From Pontibacter roseus DSM 17521 (GTDB lineage: Bacteria; Bacteroidota; Bacteroidia; Cytophagales; Hymenobacteraceae): 64,000 nt of DNA. The stretch covers positions 62,001 through 126,000 of the forward strand of contig NZ_KB890767.1 in NCBI RefSeq assembly GCF_000373265.1, in the 5' to 3' direction. Numbering within the stretch: the stretch's first letter is position 1; every line of letters begins with the position of its first letter. Below the pieces are notes generated by a model. That model worked only from the letters and a program-made list of their open reading frames with translations. It did no database searches and was not told the DNA's origin. A program made the position numbers and the translations under genes. Below are positions 53,281-61,790 of this stretch, one piece after another.

Positions 53281-55146
53281 TTATCTCTGCTCCGGCTTGA
53301 ACTCCAGGCAGGCAATCTTTCCATCCATTGTGCTCACAATCACCTTGTTTTTGCCCAAAGGCATGGCCGGGTTCATGAGGCTGTTCGAGCTCTTGTACTT
53401 CCAAAGCACTTCGCCGCTCTGCCGGTCAACGGCGCTGATCATGCCGGAGTGCGACGGCACGTATACCACCTTATCCTGCTCCACGATGGCCGAAGGCGCT
53501 AACTCATACGGCAGTTGCAGCGCCGACTTCCAATCCACCTGCAGCGTGTTGTCCGCGGTGGACACGCCGTATACCTGTCCGTCCATTGTTTTCACATACA
53601 CCAGTTTGCCATCGTTCGAAATACCCATGGACTCGCGTACCCTACCTTCTTTCAGCTGCTCGCGCCATACCACCGTGCCTGTGTTGGCATCCAGTGCCGT
53701 CATGTAACGGTCGGGCGCCACAATGAAGATGCGTCCGTTGGCGGCAACCGGATAGCAGGCGGCCGGGGAGAACATCCGGTTGGAGGAGCCATTGCTCCAC
53801 TTCCACGCCAGTTCACCTGTTTTGGCATCCAGCGCGTAGAATTCATTCCCCCAACTCCCGAAGTATACTTTGCCCTGGTACAGCAACGGCTTTGTCACCA
53901 CAAAGCTGCTTACCTGGTCAAAATCCCATAACAGCTGGCCGCTCTTGATGTTCAGCGCCCGGAAATGGCCGTCTGATGCGCCAATGTACACCACACCCTG
54001 CTCTACAAGCGGCGAGCCGAGAACCGGTTTCTGCGCCTTGTATTCCCAAACCAACTTACCGGTCTTGGCCGAGAGGCAGTAGATGGAGTTGTCCGAAGAG
54101 CCCACCACTACATAGCCGTTGGCCACGGCAGGGGTCGAATAGATTTTGCCTTTGGTGCGGTAAGCCCACTTGCGCTTGCCTGTTTTTTGGTCGAGGGCGT
54201 AGATGAGTCCTGTGGTGTTCGTGGCGATGACCAGATTTTTATAAGAGGCAGTGCCTGCGCCCACGTCGCTGTCGTCCTGGTATTCCCAGACCAGTTTCAC
54301 GTTGGGGTACAGCTTGTTCACGGCAAAGGAGGGCCTATGGTAAGTGGCTGTGTCATGCGCGAAATCATGCTTCGTCAAAGGCACCTGCAGCCAGACGGAT
54401 TTTGTCTCGATGCCCGGCGTTCTGACGGCAAAGTTGGCAATGCCGCTGTTGAAGGTCACGATGTTGTAGCCCCCTATTTCTTCTTTGGCGCGCAGGTTGG
54501 AGCGGCCCATCACGGCAGGTATACCGTCGTATCGGTACTCGCGGTTGTTGTGGCCGTGGCCATGCAAAATGAGCTGTGTGTTCCTTTTTTTGAGGATATC
54601 CACCACGTCATACCAGTTGTTGAGTGAGGAGTCCTGCGGGTAATGGTTGAGGTAGATGACCGGCATACCTGGGTCGGGCATGTGGCTCAGCACCGAATCA
54701 AGCCATACCACGTTCTCGCGCGGAATCTGCCCCGGACCCATTCGCATGTTCGGACCGGAACTGGTGCCGGCAAAGAGGTAGCCTTTGTGCGTAAAAGCGA
54801 ACGTCTCGGCTCCGAACACCGTCCGAAAACTGTTACCCCCGCTCTCTGACCAATTGGAATCGTGGTTGCCCGGCAGAATGTACCAGGGTTTCTTCAAGGT
54901 GTCGAATAGTTGTTTGGCCTGCTTGAGCTCCTCGTCGGAGCCAAACTCGGTGATGTCTCCGGTGATGACGACGAACTCCAGATTAGGATTGGCGTTGATG
55001 TCGGCAATGGTGTGCTCCAAGTCTTCCTGGGCCGTGGGATTTCCGACGTGGGTATCAGACACGAAAGCAAACTGAAAGGACTGGCCATGGCACAGGCTAC
55101 TCAGCAGCAATAAGAAGAGTAAAGCTGTATACTTCCGTATGTTCAT
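53281..55146 (-). CDS. Metallophosphoesterase fused to PQQ-type beta-propeller
   Basis: Start at 55146 gives a signal peptide (MNIRKYTALLFLLLLSSLCHG); upstream in-frame codons are not protein-like. 621 residues: calcineurin-like phosphoesterase (about 22-260; FVSDTHVGN near 28, TGDITEF near 63, PGNHDSNW near 94, LHGHGHN near 195), then a beta-propeller of PQQ/YVTN-type repeats (about 310-615; GLIYALDQKTGKRKWAYRTK and similar repeats). It is secreted. The mixed architecture suggests a phosphoesterase with a binding propeller; no substrate is known. It is the gene before murQ. Confidence 0.88.
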   Translation of the reverse strand: MNIRKYTALLFLLLLSSLCHGQSFQFAFVSDTHVGNPTAQEDLEHTIADINANPNLEFVVITGDITEFGSDEELKQAKQLFDTLKKPWYILPGNHDSNWSESGGNSFRTVFGAETFAFTHKGYLFAGTSSGPNMRMGPGQIPRENVVWLDSVLSHMPDPGMPVIYLNHYPQDSSLNNWYDVVDILKKRNTQLILHGHGHNNREYRYDGIPAVMGRSNLRAKEEIGGYNIVTFNSGIANFAVRTPGIETKSVWLQVPLTKHDFAHDTATYHRPSFAVNKLYPNVKLVWEYQDDSDVGAGTASYKNLVIATNTTGLIYALDQKTGKRKWAYRTKGKIYSTPAVANGYVVVGSSDNSIYCLSAKTGKLVWEYKAQKPVLGSPLVEQGVVYIGASDGHFRALNIKSGQLLWDFDQVSSFVVTKPLLYQGKVYFGSWGNEFYALDAKTGELAWKWSNGSSNRMFSPAACYPVAANGRIFIVAPDRYMTALDANTGTVVWREQLKEGRVRESMGISNDGKLVYVKTMDGQVYGVSTADNTLQVDWKSALQLPYELAPSAIVEQDKVVYVPSHSGMISAVDRQSGEVLWKYKSSNSLMNPAMPLGKNKVIVSTMDGKIACLEFKPEQR

Positions 55147-55436
55147 GCAGGTGTGACCAGTATCATAATCAAAGGGAGGCCGCAGCAGCCAGGCTGGCAG
55201 TGTACTCATCCTGCCCATGCTACTCCTACACGGTAAACTAGCGCAGAAAACCGCATAAAAGCGCATGAGCAAAACGAATACTGTCCCTTTATTTTGTATA
55301 AAAATAAGAAAACTATCTTTAAAGTTCACAACATTCAGCATTTTTTTTCTTGATAGCGGCACAAACACGCAAGAACCAGCTTTTACCATCTGAAAACTAC
55401 TGCTTCTGAATAAGTGTCAAGCCCATTCAGGCTTAG

Positions 55437-56069
55437 TTATGGAGTGCGTTGCTTCGCCACCAGCTGCTGCAGGCGCGGAATCTCGTTGTACAACCTCGTT
55501 CCCGGGCAGCTAGTCTGGGCAAAGTCTTTGTGCGCCGCGATGCTGTCGGCCGGTATGCTATACCGCTTGGTCAGCGCCGGCACCAGCCGTTCCAGTGTCT
55601 TCATCTGTGCAGGTGTCAACTCCTCTTCCTCGAAATTCCCCTCCACCACCACCAGCAGGTGCCCAGCCGGGTCATAGGACGTGTTGGAATCACCGGCGTA
55701 GTGAATGTCCCGGCCCTCTCCTACCGCCCCGTGCACATCCACATACAGGTGATAAGGAATGTCGGCCCAGGCGGGCTTCATCCTACCATCGGCCAACGGA
55801 CTGTCCTCCTGCGAGAACTTCTGAAGCGCCCGCAGTTTGTCCTCTAGCGAACGGTCTGGCAATTGGGTCGTGGCGGTATGGTGCAGGGTGAGCCGTGTCA
55901 GTCGGTGCGCGCGCATGGGCAGCACGGGAGCCTTGGCTCCCCAATCCTCACGCGACAGAAAGGCTATACCTTCCGGCATGAGTGACGTGGTGTTAGTGGC
56001 AGGTCGCTGACAGCCGATGAAGACAACGACAGCACATGCCAGTAATAGAATACGCTTCATTTTGAACAA
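55437..56069 (-). CDS. PGRP-type N-acetylmuramoyl-L-alanine amidase lipoprotein
   Basis: 210 residues, lipobox (FIGC). A peptidoglycan-recognition/amidase_2 domain shows SREDWGAKAP near 40, zinc ligands in LTLHHTATTQ near 61 and AHKDFAQTSCPG near 180, and PAWADIPYHLYVD between them. All zinc-binding positions (two His and Cys) are present, so it should be catalytic. This is the second amidase of the region, of a different subclass from the one at 40718-41632. It lies 49 bases after the deacetylase. Confidence 0.9.
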   Translation of the reverse strand: MFKMKRILLLACAVVVFIGCQRPATNTTSLMPEGIAFLSREDWGAKAPVLPMRAHRLTRLTLHHTATTQLPDRSLEDKLRALQKFSQEDSPLADGRMKPAWADIPYHLYVDVHGAVGEGRDIHYAGDSNTSYDPAGHLLVVVEGNFEEEELTPAQMKTLERLVPALTKRYSIPADSIAAHKDFAQTSCPGTRLYNEIPRLQQLVAKQRTP

Positions 56070-56118
56070 CTTTTGGTTCTCAGGTGACAGCTATACCTGC
56101 GCATACCACCTATGTATT

Positions 56119-56832
56119 TTATTTTTCGAGCAGTTCATCTATCCTCACTAATCGGTAGCCTTTCTGCTCCAACTGCGTCAGCAACTCGTCCAACCGGTGG
56201 TAGAACTTGTCCTGTCGCCGGGGGTCCGTACCGATGTGCAGGAGCAGCAGGAAACCATTCAGCCCGTTCCTGTCTTTGGCTTCGTAGGCCAGTATGGACT
56301 TCAATATGGTTTCAGAACTCACATATCGGTTGCCCATCTCTGGCCAGGTATAGTCGGCGGCGGAACGGGTGCCCGGGCTGAAGTTCACCAGTTGCAACCC
56401 TTCCTGTTCCGTCCAGTCGGTAACTGTGCGGTTGTACCATTCATAAGGAGGCAGAAAATAGGGGGCATCCTTTTTATGTATTCCAAATTCCGCCATCCTT
56501 TGGTAGTTGCGCTGCAAGTCCTCCGCGAACTGCGGCTGAGTCACCAGCAGACTGTCCCGCTTCTGCCAATCACAATAAAGCAAATGTTTATCCGAGTGCG
56601 CCCCCAGGTAGTGCCCGTCCTTTTTCAGACTTTGAATCAGCGGTCGGAAAGCTGGGTTCCGGTAGAAGCGGCCCGTCAGGAAAAACGAGGCCTTCGCCTG
56701 GTGCTTCTTCAGCGCCTCCCGGATGGCGTCTCCTCCGTCTGCAAACTCATCCCCGGTAAACACCAGCGCTATTGCCCTAGAAGCAGTACCTCCCCGGATG
56801 ATGGCGCCATGCGCATCCCGGATTACTTTTTT
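56119..56832 (-). CDS. Polysaccharide deacetylase, probably expressed by frameshift from GH9
   Basis: The NodB-type domain reads LVFTGDEFADGGDAI, FFLTGRFYRNPAF, GAHSDKHLLYCDW (metal-binding His pair), FLPPYEWYNR and LLLLHIGTDPRRQDKF. Its first beta strand (about AIALVFTGDEF) lies upstream of the only usable start, a GTG at 56763. The frame is open without ATG, GTG or TTG back to a stop at 56865-56863 inside GH9. I therefore place its beginning at the slippery site 56832-56826, where a -1 shift would join it to GH9. If translated alone from 56763 it has 214 residues and lacks the strand start. Confidence 0.75.
   Translation of the reverse strand, partial: KKVIRDAHGAIIRGGTASRAIALVFTGDEFADGGDAIREALKKHQAKASFFLTGRFYRNPAFRPLIQSLKKDGHYLGAHSDKHLLYCDWQKRDSLLVTQPQFAEDLQRNYQRMAEFGIHKKDAPYFLPPYEWYNRTVTDWTEQEGLQLVNFSPGTRSAADYTWPEMGNRYVSSETILKSILAYEAKDRNGLNGFLLLLHIGTDPRRQDKFYHRLDELLTQLEQKGYRLVRIDELLEK
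56823..56832 (-). promoter_or_regulatory. Candidate -1 ribosomal frameshift site (A AAA AAG, then TAA)
   Basis: In the GH9 reading frame the minus strand reads GTA AAA AAG TAA. The heptamer at 56832-56826 is the dnaX-type bacterial slippery sequence. A -1 shift gives AAA AAA GTA ATC and enters the deacetylase frame. Alternatives are a natural or sequencing loss of one A from a seven-A run in a fused gene. Confidence 0.5.
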
Positions 56833-58679
56833 ACCGGCTTCCCCTCCTGGGAGCTGTACTCCTTAGCGGCCAGCAGGTATATCAACGAGGCTGTTCCATC
56901 CATAGTGGGCTCGTTGGTGCTGTAGTCGCCGAAATCGTCATGGTACACCACCAGCTTGGACTGGAACTCCGCATAAGGGTCTTCCCCGTACAGCTTTATG
57001 CCTTTCAGGTTGTTAAAGATGCTGCCGTATACCGGACCATCCACCAAGCCGCCGTCAATCGGGAACTTGTGCAGGTGCGTGAAAGCAGAGTGCGGGTCGA
57101 TGGGAGTATCGCCGTTTGCCGGCAGGCCATACACCATACTGGTGCCCCAGGGGTTGCAGCCGAAAAGCCAGTCGATGTTGGCCTGTTCGAGTTCTGCGTA
57201 GGTCTGGTCGCCAGTGAGCTCCCGGTACAGGTGATTCTGTATGGCGAAGGACGTAGTCAGGTTGTTGGAACACCAGATGAACGGCACTCCCCGGTAAAAG
57301 GCGTTCTTTTTGGCCTTGGCATACACCCGCTCTATACCTTCTTTGTAAAAGCCAATCAACTCGGCCTTTGTCTGTGCATCAGCTTTCTTAGCCAGCTCAA
57401 AATGTCCGAAGTTGTGGAAAGGGTACCACTGGTAATGGCGTGCCGTATCGGCTCCCATCCAGGGCGTTACTTTCTCCTGCAGGCCATAAGCGAAGGATTG
57501 TTTGAAGAACTCCTGATTGCCGGTCAGCTGGTACAGTGCTGCTGCGCCCAGCTGCATATCGTCTACCCAGTTATCCTCTTCATAGAAATAAGGCGCCAGA
57601 CAAGGAGCAGTCTGTGCCACACCTGGCTTAGCCAGACCCAGTTTATAAGCGGACATCGCTTTCTGGCTGAACAGGTTCGCCAGGCTTTCTTCCTTTCCGC
57701 TATAGATTTGGGCAGCCAGACCAAAGGCGCTTGTGAACTTGCCGGCGATGGAGGCCACGCCGGTGGCTCTGTTCTTATACTTGCCTAAGCCCTGAGGCTC
57801 TCCGGTGGCAAAGTATACCGGGCGAGGCCCACCGTTGCCCATTCCGTAATCTATGGGGTCTTGGGTAGGCAATCGCATACCCTGGTGGTCTCGGTCATCG
57901 GCCAGTTGGTTGAACAGCCAATCCTCGCGCGGGTGAAGCTTCAGGAGCCAGTCCAGCCCCCACTTCGCCTCATCCAGCACATCAGCTACACCGTTGTTGC
58001 CCTCCAAACCATTGCCCTGGTGCTGGTCTGTGAACACTCCCGGAAAATCGCGGTAGGCAGCCAGCAGGTGGTAGGTGGCGTTGGCTGAGGTAGTGGCATA
58101 TTGCAGGTAGTCAGAGGCATCGTGCCAGCCGCCCGACACGTCGATGATGGTGCTGTCAGGCATCGGGCCGTACATGGTGTAGCCGTCGTGGGTATGGCAG
58201 GAGTCCTTCAGGTAAGGGTTGAAGCCGCTGCGTTGCTGCCGCATGTAGCGGAGCGCGAAATCCGCGGTGCCTTTGTACACATCTGCATCAATCCTGAACA
58301 CAGGAGATTTGGCCGCTCCTGCCCGCAGGAAGTAGCTGCCAGGTTTGTTGAACGCGGTGAAGTTGAGCCGGTAGGATTCCGTAAACGGCCCATAAGCTCC
58401 AAAAGCCTCCCCTGACTTGCCCCTGAAAACAACCTTGTTGGTTTGGGCATCTACGAGTTCAAAGCGCTTCAACTTAGTTTTGGACTTGCTCCCCCACACG
58501 GCCACTTTTATCCCCGAGGGGGTATAACCAAGCTGGTTGATACGAATCCAGGCAGGACCTTTAGCGGCTGCGATGCTGCTTTCTGGCTCAGGTAAGGCTT
58601 TATTAGAGAAAGCGATGGCGTTGGCGGTCACTATTAGAGCGGCCAGCACCAATACCAGTATGGTCGGTTTTCTTTTCAT
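56823..58679 (-). CDS. GH9 glycoside hydrolase with N-terminal Ig-like domain
   Basis: 618 residues with a signal peptide (about 1-23). A CelD_N-type Ig-like domain (about 43-130; IRINQLGYTPSGIKVAVW) precedes the (alpha/alpha)6 barrel, which has GGWHDASDYLQY near 183-194 (catalytic and base Asp) and the acid Glu in STNEPTMDG near 592. GH9 enzymes are best known as cellulases but other specificities exist; the surroundings suggest an amino-sugar or cell-wall glycan. The coding end is A AAA AAG TAA, a slippery heptamer directly before the stop; the deacetylase continues in the -1 frame. Confidence 0.92.
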   Translation of the reverse strand: MKRKPTILVLVLAALIVTANAIAFSNKALPEPESSIAAAKGPAWIRINQLGYTPSGIKVAVWGSKSKTKLKRFELVDAQTNKVVFRGKSGEAFGAYGPFTESYRLNFTAFNKPGSYFLRAGAAKSPVFRIDADVYKGTADFALRYMRQQRSGFNPYLKDSCHTHDGYTMYGPMPDSTIIDVSGGWHDASDYLQYATTSANATYHLLAAYRDFPGVFTDQHQGNGLEGNNGVADVLDEAKWGLDWLLKLHPREDWLFNQLADDRDHQGMRLPTQDPIDYGMGNGGPRPVYFATGEPQGLGKYKNRATGVASIAGKFTSAFGLAAQIYSGKEESLANLFSQKAMSAYKLGLAKPGVAQTAPCLAPYFYEEDNWVDDMQLGAAALYQLTGNQEFFKQSFAYGLQEKVTPWMGADTARHYQWYPFHNFGHFELAKKADAQTKAELIGFYKEGIERVYAKAKKNAFYRGVPFIWCSNNLTTSFAIQNHLYRELTGDQTYAELEQANIDWLFGCNPWGTSMVYGLPANGDTPIDPHSAFTHLHKFPIDGGLVDGPVYGSIFNNLKGIKLYGEDPYAEFQSKLVVYHDDFGDYSTNEPTMDGTASLIYLLAAKEYSSQEGKPVKK

Positions 58680-59024
58680 ATTATATTCTTTTTGTTCCTA
58701 GTCTTAATTAGTTAATTCGATTTTGGTTTATTGCTTCCGCCACTCCGATGCTCTCATACCAATTGTTTTATAGCTCTAGTTCGAGCGCTCAAGCCGCGGG
58801 GGCATCGTCCTTGGGCGGAGCGCGGTGTTTCATGCCTGCCTATCGGCTGCCGCTCGCGCGGCACCGTCATGTTACAAGGCGCTCCACCCGAGGACTGGGT
58901 AAGTCACTTCTTAGCTACGGCTTTCGGCTATGCCACCTGTATTGATTCCCCTCATTAAAGGGGCGGGGTTGTGTCAGCACCAGCAGACAACGAGCGGCAT
59001 CAGCCACAAAGCTGATACCTGTGC
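58680..59024. other. Intergenic region upstream of GH9 with no gene
   Basis: GC-rich, non-coding stretch between GH9 and repeat copy C. It contains small inverted pieces (for example CCCCTCATTAAAGGGG near 58947-58962) but nothing I can assign. The GH9 promoter should lie near 58680-58740, which is AT-rich; no exact TAnnTTTG is seen. Confidence 0.35.
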
Positions 59025-59305
59025 ACGATTGACATCCCCCTGCCCCCTTCGAAGGGGGAATCTTTGCTATAGCTTTTTCTCAGGTATAGGCGTTGTAGCA
59101 CAGACCACTGACAGGTATAGCAAGGCTTACTTACAGCAGCAGCTACATAGCTATGATTTGAGCCAGGTGTACCAGTGACGATTTTTTGTTCGAGCGGTCA
59201 GCGAGTTCAAAAGCGTCTTGATTTTTTTGCCTACTGGGGGTAGGGGCCCTCTTTCTTTTCATCAAGGAAAAAAGTAGGTGCCCGCCGCACAGGCGAAGCT
59301 ATGAA
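59025..59305 (+). repeat. Dispersed structured repeat, copy C
   Basis: Same element as copy A: it starts with CGATTGACATCCCCCTGCCC and a perfect CCCCCTTCGAAGGGGG palindrome (59043-59058), has two AGGTATA motifs (59083, 59112), the GACGATTTT...AAAAGCGTC stem around CGAGCGGTCAGCGAG, and the terminal CCTACT...AGTAGG hairpin, here split by a GC insert (GGGGGTAGGGGCCCT), then GTGCCCGCCGCACAGGCGAAG. It lies between GH9 and the DigH-like gene. Confidence 0.75.
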
Positions 59306-59369
59306 ACAATGTTAGATGAAGATGCAACAGCTACGGCGACGAAGCATTAGAGTGACTCAACCTTTAAAA

Positions 59370-60908
59370 TCACCTCAACCGTATTCTAAAAAAGTTTGAA
59401 GGCGCGCTTTCATTCTTCAACCGGTCAATGGACGTCACCACGTACTGGTAAGACTTGCCTCGCTCAGCCGTCTCATCATGAAACTCAGACAAGGTATGGT
59501 CGAAGCTGATTTTGATGATGCGCTTCGGCTGCTCCAAATCAATAGGCTCATTCTCTGCGAAGCGGTAGATAACGTACCCGTACACATCCGCCTCCTGGTC
59601 CGGGTAATCCCACTTAAGTTTCGCCTTCTTCCAGTGCCGGAAGAACAGAAACTTATCTTCCCGCAGGTTAAGCGGCTTGGCTGGTTTTGATGCTCCCAAC
59701 CAGGGCATGGTCGGTTGCAGGGCCGGGTAGCGGTAGAAGTCGTGCTGCAAAGAGTCACGGAAACCGCCCAGGTTGTTCGTCAGGGACTTGGAGCTGAAAT
59801 AAACACTCCCCTGTACGTTCGGGTTTTCGCGGAGGTAGCGCACCTGGTTCGGGAGTTGCTGCCTATCGCGCCAGCCTTCGCGGTCTTCCGTGGCTCGGTA
59901 AGCCCCATGCCCTATGTAAACATGCTTCCCGAAGGAGTTGGCCGCCCACCAGTCCAGTAGCTTCTCGTAGGGAGCTGGCGCATAGCCAAAGGGGAAGTAC
60001 AGCTGTGGGTTGATGTAGTCAATCCACCCCTCTTGCACCCACTTGCGCGCATCGGCATACAGGGCGCTATACCCGGAAAGGCCGTTGCTTTCGGAGCCAT
60101 TCGGGTCCTGTGCCTTATTACGCCAGATGCCGAAGGGACTGATGCCGAATTTCACGTGCTTCTTCTCGCCATGGATTCTCTCGGAGAGCGTCTTGATGAG
60201 TTCGTCCACGTTGTTGCGGCGCCAGTCTTCTATATTGGCAAAGCCTTGGCCGTGCAGTTGGAAAGTGACAGAGTCAGGCAGCGGCGTCGTGCCCGGGTAT
60301 GGGTAAAAATAGTCGTCGAAGTGGATGCCGTCTATGTCGTAGTTGCGTACCACATCCGTAATCACATCCACCAGGTATGCCTTCACCTCGGGCAGCCCCG
60401 GGTTGAAGTATTTTTTGTCGCCATACGCAAAGAACCAGTCCGGTTGGGTGCGTGTGATGTGGTCAGGGCTGGTGAGGGAATCCACCAGACTGGTGGTGGC
60501 ACGGTAAGGATTTATCCAGGCGTGCAGTTCCATGCCGCGCTTGTGTGCTTCTTGCACGGCGAAAGCCAGTGGGTCATAGAAAGGCTCCGGAGCAAGGCCT
60601 TGCTTGCCAGTCAGGAACCGGCTCCATTGTTCCCGCTCGCTTTCGTAGAGGGCATCGGTAGAGGGGCGCACCTGTAGCATGATGGCGTTGATGCCTGTGC
60701 GCTGGTGGGCGTCCAGTATCTCCAGCAATTCCTGCTTCTGAGTCTCAGAGTCTACGCCTGGTTTGGGTTTGGAGGGCCAATCAATGTTCTGGACAGTGGC
60801 TATCCAGACGCCTCGGAACTCCCGCTTGGGTGTCTGTCTGGCTTGCTGTGCATAGAGGGTCGCTGAACTGAGTAGCAGGACGATGAATAGGGTAAAGTTT
60901 CTAATCAT
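59370..60908 (-). CDS. GHL10 (DUF187) glycosyl hydrolase, DigH-like
   Basis: 512 residues with a signal peptide (MIRNFTLFIVLLLSSATLYAQ). A GHL10 barrel (about 30-350) shows REFRGVWIATVQNIDWPS near 28-45, MLQVRPSTDALY near 76, HAWINPYRA near 128, and IDGIHFDDYFYPYPG near 191-205 with the conserved acids. A fibronectin-like C-terminal domain follows (about 400-505). E. coli DigH (YddW) of this family cleaves denuded peptidoglycan glycans, the strands left by amidases. With two amidases nearby, the same role is likely here (inference). Confidence 0.88.
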   Translation of the reverse strand: MIRNFTLFIVLLLSSATLYAQQARQTPKREFRGVWIATVQNIDWPSKPKPGVDSETQKQELLEILDAHQRTGINAIMLQVRPSTDALYESEREQWSRFLTGKQGLAPEPFYDPLAFAVQEAHKRGMELHAWINPYRATTSLVDSLTSPDHITRTQPDWFFAYGDKKYFNPGLPEVKAYLVDVITDVVRNYDIDGIHFDDYFYPYPGTTPLPDSVTFQLHGQGFANIEDWRRNNVDELIKTLSERIHGEKKHVKFGISPFGIWRNKAQDPNGSESNGLSGYSALYADARKWVQEGWIDYINPQLYFPFGYAPAPYEKLLDWWAANSFGKHVYIGHGAYRATEDREGWRDRQQLPNQVRYLRENPNVQGSVYFSSKSLTNNLGGFRDSLQHDFYRYPALQPTMPWLGASKPAKPLNLREDKFLFFRHWKKAKLKWDYPDQEADVYGYVIYRFAENEPIDLEQPKRIIKISFDHTLSEFHDETAERGKSYQYVVTSIDRLKNESAPSNFFRIRLR

Positions 60909-60935
60909 GTTTCGGTGGGGTTGGGGTGGCTATAA

Positions 60936-60972
60936 AAAGCCCTCCGATAGGGTTAGTAAAGGAGGGCTCTTT
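60936..60972 (-). terminator. Terminator of the SusC-SusD-DUF4397 transcript
   Basis: AGCCCTCC (60938-60945) pairs with GGAGGGCT (60961-60968); on the minus strand the hairpin is followed by TTTTT. It separates the susCD unit from the GHL10 gene. Confidence 0.75.
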
Positions 60973-61001
60973 CAAAATATTAAACTATTCTATCACTACT
61001 A

Positions 61002-61778
61002 TTATCTATCTCGCACGAGCACCCGGTTTGTAGCGGCAGGCGTTAAGGTGTGAATGCCTCTCGTGTACAAGGTATACACCCTTCCGCCTGTTGGGGCCAC
61101 ACCCGTCATCGTGGTGTAAGGGGTTGCTGAACCAGTTGCATAAATCGGGAAGTCATACGTGCCCGGCTCAATCGCAACATAAGCCGTGTTGCCTTTGTAG
61201 GCGATGTTTTCCCCAATCACTGTAACTGCCTCCGGCGCATCAAGCGTGGCTTTGCGCACCGCTTTCACATCAAAGTTGGCAGGTGCATCCACCATCACGT
61301 TCACAAAGCGGATGTAGGCCATGGCGTTGTTAGGCGCTGGCAACTTGTCTTCTACCACCAGTGTTTCAAACGCACCCGCTTTCCCAATCAGGAAGGCAGA
61401 GTAAAATGCTCCGTCGGCCAGGCCGGCAGTTGCAGTGGACACGACATCCGCTGCTCCTTTAGCTGATGTGGTATCGATTACCTGCATATTGTAGTTGCCA
61501 GCTGGCACGGTGGCATAGCCGTAGGAAGCTGGGAACACAGCCGTACCGGCATATGACAGACCAGTTATGATGCCCGTACTTGTAGGCGCCAGAGCTGTTA
61601 CCTTCTCATTGTTCAGGTACATGTTCGCCATTGGGGCCTCCTGTGCCGCATGGATCATCTTGATGTTCGCTCCAGATGTAGTCGGGTTGTAATTCTCTAT
61701 TACCCCGTCCTTTTCGCATGACGCAAAAAGGAAACCTGCCGTGAGCATCGCTAATGTTTTTGTCGCTATATTCTTCAT
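61002..61778 (-). CDS. DUF4397 surface lipoprotein downstream of susCD
   Basis: 258 residues, lipobox (FASC, Cys21). Two DUF4397-like repeats: ANIKMIHAAQEAPMANMYLN near 38-57 and AYIRFVNVMVDAPANFDVKA near 153-172, each followed by strands and a VPAGNYNMQV/IEPGTYDFPI motif. These folds are beta-sandwiches typical of surface glycan-binding or cell-wall-binding lipoproteins. It starts 12 bases after susD and ends at a terminator, so it may be the surface-binding partner of this SusCD system. Confidence 0.82.
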   Translation of the reverse strand: MKNIATKTLAMLTAGFLFASCEKDGVIENYNPTTSGANIKMIHAAQEAPMANMYLNNEKVTALAPTSTGIITGLSYAGTAVFPASYGYATVPAGNYNMQVIDTTSAKGAADVVSTATAGLADGAFYSAFLIGKAGAFETLVVEDKLPAPNNAMAYIRFVNVMVDAPANFDVKAVRKATLDAPEAVTVIGENIAYKGNTAYVAIEPGTYDFPIYATGSATPYTTMTGVAPTGGRVYTLYTRGIHTLTPAATNRVLVRDR

Positions 61779-61790
61779 GGTATTGTCAGA

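Noticed and set aside
36826..59305. The three dispersed repeats as a CRISPR array or insertion sequence
   Set aside because: They are about 280 bp, far apart, in both orientations, with no short regular repeats and no transposase.
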